The translations under genes and the position numbers were made by a program. From positions 1 through 9,624 of the forward strand of contig JAPJRC010000078.1 in NCBI GenBank assembly GCA_030824805.1: 9,624 nt of DNA, given 5' to 3'. The first letter of the stretch is position 1, and every line of letters starts with the position of its first letter. Below are positions 5,872-9,624 of the stretch, in pieces. This DNA comes from Micavibrio sp. (lineage in GTDB: Bacteria > Pseudomonadota > Alphaproteobacteria > Micavibrionales > Micavibrionaceae). The notes under the pieces are model-generated. The model was not told where the DNA came from. It saw only the letters and a program-made list of their open reading frames with translations, and made no database searches.

Positions 5872-7131
5872 CTATTCGCCCAGATATTCCCGCTCCAGCT
5901 CGTCCAGCGTGCCCGCTTTTATGGCCGCACGGACCTCGCGCATCAGGCGATTTATGATCGCGACGTTGTGCTGGCTGAGGATCTGCAGTGCCAGAAGCTC
6001 CTGCGTTTTCAACAAATGGTGGATATAGGCTTTCGAAAAATTCTGTGATGAGGGCAGATCAAGCGTCTCGTCGAGCGGTGATGCATCATCACGGTATTTT
6101 GCATTGAGCAAGTTTATGCGCTCACCGGGCACGCCCTTCATCAACGCCATACCATGGCGCGCCACACGCGTGGGCATGACGCAATCGAACGTATCAACAC
6201 CATAACGCACGGACCGCAAGACGTCTTTTATGCGGCCAATACCGAGGAAGTGCACCGGACGATCCTCCGGCAAATGCGGGCGTGTGAAATCGAGAATGCC
6301 GTACATCTCTTCATCCGAACCGCCAAGACAACCACCGATCGCTGTGCCAAAGAATGGACGCGAGGCAACATACTGCGCGCTGTCGACGCGAAGATCTTCA
6401 TACACGCCGCCCTGTACCACGCCGTACACGGCCTGCTTGCCATCATGCGTTTTCAAAAAAGCTTCGAGAGAACGGTCCCCCCAGCGCTTGCTCATCTCCA
6501 TTGACTTGGCGGTATATTCTTTTGTCACCTGATAGGATGTGCATTCATCCATCTGTACGATCAGATCGGCACCAAGCTTGCGCTGTATCTCCATAGAGAT
6601 TTCAGGATTGAGGCAAAGCTGGCGACCATCCAGATATGATCTGAAATACGCGCCCTCTTCGTTGATTTTCAAAAGATTCTCGCGCTGGTTCCTGTTGCGG
6701 CCTTTAATCTCGTCGGCGCATGATCCATGCCCCATCGAGAATACCTGAAACCCGCCGGAATCGGTGAGCATTGGCCCGTTCCAACCCGTGAACTTGTGCA
6801 GGCCGCCCATCTTTTCAATCAGATCCGCACCCGGCTGAATCATCAGGTGGTACGTGTTTGAAAGAATGATGTCTGTTTTTGCTTCGCGCATCTGCATCGG
6901 CGACAGGCCTTTGATGGATGCTTTGGTACCGCAAAAAATATAGTTCGGTGTTTCGATTACACCATGCGGCGTTGTCAGTCGGCCAAGGCGCGCGCCGGAT
7001 TTTTCATCGCGGTGCGTGATTTCAAAATTGAAATTCGGGTATTCGATTTTTTTGTCGAACGTCTTAGGCGCCGGAGCTGCCGGTGGAAGTTTTCTCTTCC
7101 TTTTCTTTTTCTTGATCGCTGCGGATTCCAT
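5872..7131 (-). CDS. tgt: tRNA-guanine transglycosylase, zinc-ligand-less variant
   Basis: Tgt exchanges guanine-34 in GUN anticodons for preQ1 (most bacteria) or queuine. This protein has 419 residues, against about 375 for E. coli. The catalytic signatures are intact: SNTYHL (91-96), LTDSGGFQVFS with Asp124 (122-132), MDECTSY (194-200), VVQGGVYEDLR (238-248) and GVDTFDCVMPTR with Asp316, the expected nucleophile. Three things are odd. The Cys-x-Cys-x2-Cys zinc motif is replaced by Leu357, Leu359 and Ser362, although the fourth ligand (His388 in QHN) remains. An insertion of roughly 20 residues (GHGSCADEIKG..., about 134-155) follows VFS, as I recall in chlamydial Tgt. GGCLGG (266-271) replaces GGLAVG, putting Gly at the Val233 position (Z. 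mobilis numbering). The N-terminus has a basic extension (KKKKRKRK, 7-14). GGGA before the ATG supports this start. No queA or other queuosine gene is adjacent. Confidence 0.93.
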   Translation of the reverse strand: MESAAIKKKKRKRKLPPAAPAPKTFDKKIEYPNFNFEITHRDEKSGARLGRLTTPHGVIETPNYIFCGTKASIKGLSPMQMREAKTDIILSNTYHLMIQPGADLIEKMGGLHKFTGWNGPMLTDSGGFQVFSMGHGSCADEIKGRNRNQRENLLKINEEGAYFRSYLDGRQLCLNPEISMEIQRKLGADLIVQMDECTSYQVTKEYTAKSMEMSKRWGDRSLEAFLKTHDGKQAVYGVVQGGVYEDLRVDSAQYVASRPFFGTAIGGCLGGSDEEMYGILDFTRPHLPEDRPVHFLGIGRIKDVLRSVRYGVDTFDCVMPTRVARHGMALMKGVPGERINLLNAKYRDDASPLDETLDLPSSQNFSKAYIHHLLKTQELLALQILSQHNVAIINRLMREVRAAIKAGTLDELEREYLGE

Positions 7132-7144
7132 TGCGTGTTCCCGA

Positions 7145-7171
7145 TAAAACTATCCCGGCTTTCGCCGGGAT
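7145..7171 (-). terminator. Rho-independent terminator of rpmB
   Basis: On the minus strand an 8-bp perfect stem (ATCCCGGC/GCCGGGAT, 7152-7171) closes a GAAA tetraloop and is followed by AGTTTTAT. It begins 27 bp after the rpmB stop. The T-run is short, so termination may be partial; the hairpin ends 20 bp before the tgt start. Confidence 0.7.
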
Positions 7172-7198
7172 GTGAATTGGTCTTTATGTCGGCTAAAA

Positions 7199-7489
7199 CT
7201 AGGCTTTGGCGGCCAGTTTCTTTTCGATCGCTGCCTTGAACGGGCGCAGAGCCGGATCCAGCTTGGTTTTTGCCGTGGACTGGATGAAAGCGTCGATGCC
7301 GCCTTTTTTCTCCAGTGTGCGCAGACCGGCCGGCGTTACGCGGATCGCGATTTTACGGCCCAGCGTTTCGCTGTGAACGGTCGTGTCCTGAATGTTCACT
7401 TCGAACGTGCGCTTGGTTTTGTTTTCGGCGTGCGAACGGTTGTTACCAACGATGCGCGTTTTGCCCGTAATCATGCACTTGCGGCTCAT
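7199..7489 (-). CDS. rpmB: 50S ribosomal protein bL28
   Basis: bL28 is a large-subunit ribosomal protein. The 96-residue product starts MSRKCMITGKTRIVGNNRSH and contains ENKTKRTFEVN, the conserved N-terminal half of bL28. It then has RVTPAGLRTLEKKGG (50-64) and a basic C-terminal tail (FKAAIEKKLAAKA) as in Alphaproteobacteria. Only one cysteine (Cys5) is present, so this is the zinc-free form. The ATG at 7489 is chosen because it matches the family N-terminus and has AAGGA about 8 bp upstream; the frame stays open for 26 further codons upstream to 7567, but those run through the promoter. A small stem (CGCAG/CTGCG, 7508-7522) lies in the leader. It has its own promoter and is followed by a hairpin terminator. 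Confidence 0.97.
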   Translation of the reverse strand: MSRKCMITGKTRIVGNNRSHAENKTKRTFEVNIQDTTVHSETLGRKIAIRVTPAGLRTLEKKGGIDAFIQSTAKTKLDPALRPFKAAIEKKLAAKA

Positions 7490-7542
7490 GTTATTCTTCC
7501 TTCTTGGCGCAGGTTTTCTGCGAGTCTTAAAATTCAGGCCGG

Positions 7543-7572
7543 ACCATAAGCGATCAAGGCCGCTCAAGTCAA
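7543..7572 (-). promoter_or_regulatory. Candidate rpmB promoter
   Basis: On the minus strand TTGACT (7567-7572) and TATGGT (7543-7548) are separated by 18 bp, just after the stop of the CbiB-family gene and 54 bp before the rpmB ATG. The strong -35 and weaker -10 are common in alphaproteobacterial housekeeping promoters. By-eye prediction. Confidence 0.5.
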
Positions 7573-7579
7573 GGGTTCG

Positions 7580-8623
7580 TTAAGAAAAAACGCCGTGTCC
7601 GTGCAGGACAATAGCGGCCAGCAGCGCCGCCAGCAACAGCAGATGCGCCATGACCAATATATAAAGGCCCCGGTGCAGGTGTTTAGCCTCCAGCTTGGCG
7701 GTGGCGCCGTTTGGCCCAGCCCATCCGCGTTTGATGGCCGAGCCGTCTTGGTCCTGCGTTGCCCCGCCGATACTGACATTCAGCGCATAGGCCATGGCGG
7801 TGACAGGAGAGCCGCCCTCTTCATACTTCGCATGGCCTTTTTTGGCCGGAAACAAGGAGATAAGCGATCTGGTCATGCCGGCCGTCGGGGTTAGAAGCCC
7901 CCCCAAACCTATCAAAAGCCCGGCAAAAACGTTGGGCACGAAACCCATAAGCCGTTCCACGGCAAGCGCGGGCGTGCCAAAACCCTTGGTAAAGCCCTCT
8001 TTGCCGAAGCGCCAGCTAAGCGCGGCCAGTGTTGCATATAAATAAGCCGCAGGCAGACCGGCGATCAGATACCAGATAATGGGTCCGATAATGCCCTTAT
8101 CGAGCAGCTTTGCCCCCATACCGATCCCGACACGGGTAATGGTGAATTCATCGCTGGTCGACAGATTCGTGCGGGTCGTAGCCGCCAGCGTGTAAAAAGC
8201 CCCTTTGATAAGGTCTTTGCTGTGCAAGGCCTTGTATAGGCGCACCAAGGCATACCACCCTGCTCCGGCGCTCATAATTATGCTTAAAGCAACAATGTCG
8301 ACAATTAGAAAGTTTGGAAAATATTTCGAGAGCGATGCAAAGAACTGCCCGACCATGAAACCAAGAATAAGCGCTACCACAGTGATAATCATACCGCGGG
8401 TGGCTAGATCGCCTACCTTTCGCTCGGTTTTATCAAGGCGCGAACCCAACGGGCCGAACAGGATGTCTACAGCCCGCCAGAACAAAGGGTTGGCATTTCC
8501 GCCTAGCGGTCCGGAAACTGCGCCTATAAGAGAAACAATCAAAATGGCACATACCGCCACCGGCAATCTGTCCGGGCTGAATATGTGGGAATGAATTTCC
8601 TGAAAAAAAGCCGAAACATCCAT
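7580..8623 (-). CDS. Divergent CobD/CbiB-family membrane protein
   Basis: This 347-residue integral membrane protein has about five or six hydrophobic segments (around 21-40, 77-98, 105-125, 178-200, 228-248 and 320-341). It aligns by eye over most of its length with CbiB/CobD, the adenosylcobinamide-phosphate synthase of cobalamin synthesis. RTNLSTSDEFTITR (151-164) matches the RDTSxL...INR segment, KGIIGPIIWYLIAGLPAAYLY (176-196) matches DGIIAPLFFLFLGGAPLAMAY, and GSPVTAMAYALNVSIGG (271-287) matches the SP...A.AGALG..LGG segment. The conserved polar motifs are gone: E-N-x-x-D is replaced by Lys172-Leu-Leu-Asp-Lys176, and the Asp of NTLD is Ser203. It may therefore be a paralogue with another role (AmpE is a distant relative). 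The start follows GGGATTTC with weak Shine-Dalgarno. It is divergent from phaZ and sits upstream of rpmB, with no other cobalamin gene visible. Confidence 0.75.
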   Translation of the reverse strand: MDVSAFFQEIHSHIFSPDRLPVAVCAILIVSLIGAVSGPLGGNANPLFWRAVDILFGPLGSRLDKTERKVGDLATRGMIITVVALILGFMVGQFFASLSKYFPNFLIVDIVALSIIMSAGAGWYALVRLYKALHSKDLIKGAFYTLAATTRTNLSTSDEFTITRVGIGMGAKLLDKGIIGPIIWYLIAGLPAAYLYATLAALSWRFGKEGFTKGFGTPALAVERLMGFVPNVFAGLLIGLGGLLTPTAGMTRSLISLFPAKKGHAKYEEGGSPVTAMAYALNVSIGGATQDQDGSAIKRGWAGPNGATAKLEAKHLHRGLYILVMAHLLLLAALLAAIVLHGHGVFS

Positions 8624-8779
8624 AAGAAAAGAAATCCCATTTACGTTGGGGGGATATGAACGATATCATAGCCTTACATGCAAAGCCATCCGGCCTAGCA
8701 TCACCCCTCTTTTTATCTCATACCCTATCCGTAATACCCGACTTGCCGTTTGGGATTTTTAACCAATTTGTTACATGAT

Positions 8780-8799
8780 ATGTTATGATTTGCTTATAA
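8780..8799 (+). repeat. 20-bp motif, copy B (phaZ leader)
   Basis: ATGTTATGATTTGCTTATAA matches the copy at 1333-1352 in 18 of 20 bases. It ends 12 bp before the phaZ ATG and includes an extended -10-like TGTTATGAT (TATGAT at 8784-8789), so it may be part of the phaZ promoter. The rest of the 188-bp divergent gap (8624-8811) holds a short dyad, GATAT-GAACG-ATATC (8653-8667), and no gene. AAGG 10 bp before the ATG is the likely ribosome binding site. Confidence 0.4.
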
Positions 8800-8811
8800 G
8801 GCTAAGAAAAC

Positions 8812-9624
8812 ATGCTCTATCAATTATACGAACTCCAGCACGCCCTCCTGACCCCCGCGCGCCTTGCCGCCGAGTTGATCCGGTCAGCGGCGGCGAACCC
8901 CTGGAACCCCCTTTCTTATACCCAAGCTGGCAGGACGATAGCCGCCGGCGCGGAAGTTTTCGAGCGCGTGACGCGCCGCTTTGGCGAGCCTGACTGGGGC
9001 TTGCCTTCCACGGAAATTGACGGCAAGAAAGTCGACGTCACCGAAGAAATCATCGTTGAGAAACCTTTCTGCCAGCTTTTGCATTTTAAACGCGCAAGCA
9101 AACGCAAAGACCCAAGGGTCCTGATCGTTGCGCCGATGTCCGGCCACTACGCCACGCTCCTGCGCGGAACGGTGGAAGCGCTTCTGCCTCACCACGACGT
9201 TTACATTACGGATTGGACCGACGCGCGTCAGGTGCCTTTGAAAGAAGGCAAATTCAACCTTGATGATTACATCACCTATCTGCGTGAATTCATGTCGCTG
9301 ATGGGGCCTCAAACGCATTTGATTGCAGTATGCCAACCAGCCGTTCCCACATTGGCCGCCGTCGCCTTGATGGCCGCCGATGAAGATCCGAACCAGCCGC
9401 TGACCATGACGTTGATGGGCGGTCCTATCGACACGCGCATTTCCAAAACATCTGTAAACAGATTGGCGGAAGAACGTCCGCTTTCCTGGTTTGAAAACGC
9501 CGTGATCGACACGGTTCCGGCTTACTATCCCGGCGCATTCCGCAAAGTGTATCCGGGCTTCACACAGCTTTCGGGCTTTATGTCGATGAATCTCGACCGC
9601 CATGTCGGCAGTCACATGAAATTC
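8812..9624 (+). CDS. phaZ: Intracellular polyhydroxybutyrate depolymerase (partial, C-terminus beyond the right edge)
   Basis: PhaZ breaks down stored PHB granules to 3-hydroxybutyrate oligomers in the cytoplasm. The first 271 residues of a protein usually about 400-420 long are present, and the frame is open to the window edge. It starts MLYQLYELQHALLTP, like Cupriavidus necator PhaZ1, and shares EKPFCQLLHFKR (83-94), APMSGHYATLLRGTVEALLP (107-126), YITDWTDARQVP (131-142), MTLMGGPIDTR, PAYYPG and YPGFTQLSGFMSMN. The nucleophile box is VCQPAVP with Cys174, the cysteine that replaces serine in this depolymerase family; the other catalytic residues lie downstream. It is the only plus-strand gene and is divergent from the CbiB-family gene. 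No phaC, phasin or phaR gene is in the window. Confidence 0.96.
   Translation, partial: MLYQLYELQHALLTPARLAAELIRSAAANPWNPLSYTQAGRTIAAGAEVFERVTRRFGEPDWGLPSTEIDGKKVDVTEEIIVEKPFCQLLHFKRASKRKDPRVLIVAPMSGHYATLLRGTVEALLPHHDVYITDWTDARQVPLKEGKFNLDDYITYLREFMSLMGPQTHLIAVCQPAVPTLAAVALMAADEDPNQPLTMTLMGGPIDTRISKTSVNRLAEERPLSWFENAVIDTVPAYYPGAFRKVYPGFTQLSGFMSMNLDRHVGSHMKF

Noticed and set aside
7490..7567. N-terminal extension of bL28 from an ATG at 7567
   Set aside because: The extension would run through the candidate promoter; the ATG at 7489 matches the family N-terminus and has a proper Shine-Dalgarno.
8884..9615. Open minus-strand frame of 243 codons opposite phaZ
   Set aside because: The plus-strand frame is unmistakably PhaZ with its Cys nucleophile box; the antisense product is arginine/histidine-rich and unlike any family I know.
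1..9624. Mobile elements, CRISPR arrays, tRNA genes or a defence system
   Set aside because: No transposase, integrase, regular direct repeats, tRNA-like cloverleaf or defence-type domains are visible; all genes are core or regulatory types.

Overview
The window reads as a chromosomal housekeeping segment from an alphaproteobacterium of moderate GC content. The evidence is a Fur/Mur-type regulator without the CxxC zinc motifs, a DUF1491 protein (a family I know mainly from Alphaproteobacteria), a PleC/DivJ-style PAS histidine kinase, a full CtrA-type box (TTAA-N7-TTAAC), an intracellular PHB depolymerase, and a SUF operon headed by an Rrf2 regulator. I cannot assign a genus. No mobile element, CRISPR array, tRNA or rRNA is visible, and no gene-free stretch exceeds 190 bp.

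Eleven of the twelve genes lie on the minus strand, so the order of transcription runs from right to left. From about 8.6 kb down: a divergent CobD/CbiB-family membrane protein; rpmB (bL28) with its own promoter and a hairpin terminator; tgt (tRNA-guanine transglycosylase); a degenerate GGDEF protein; upp (uracil phosphoribosyltransferase); a soluble two-PAS hybrid-less histidine kinase behind a CtrA-like box; a Fur-family regulator followed closely by a cysteine-rich 85-residue protein and a DUF1491 protein; then an Rrf2 regulator whose stop overlaps the start of sufB, which runs off the left edge. On the plus strand, phaZ starts divergently at 8812 and runs off the right edge.

Two functional themes appear. 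The left third (Fur, Cys-rich protein, Rrf2, SufB) concerns iron and Fe-S cluster supply. The middle holds signalling genes (histidine kinase, GGDEF protein) that fit the alphaproteobacterial CtrA/c-di-GMP cell-cycle logic. The remaining genes are core metabolism or translation.

I see no obviously new multi-gene system. The most unusual points are at the protein level. The Tgt has lost all three zinc-binding cysteines while keeping its catalytic aspartates, carries a Chlamydia-type insertion and a Val-to-Gly change associated with queuine (not preQ1) use. The CbiB-family protein keeps the fold signature but not the conserved polar motifs. The GGDEF protein has lost its metal and catalytic residues but keeps an exactly spaced RxxD I-site. 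Regulatory DNA of interest includes two dyads upstream of the Rrf2-suf operon, the CtrA box, and a 20-bp motif shared between the Rrf2 leader and the phaZ leader.
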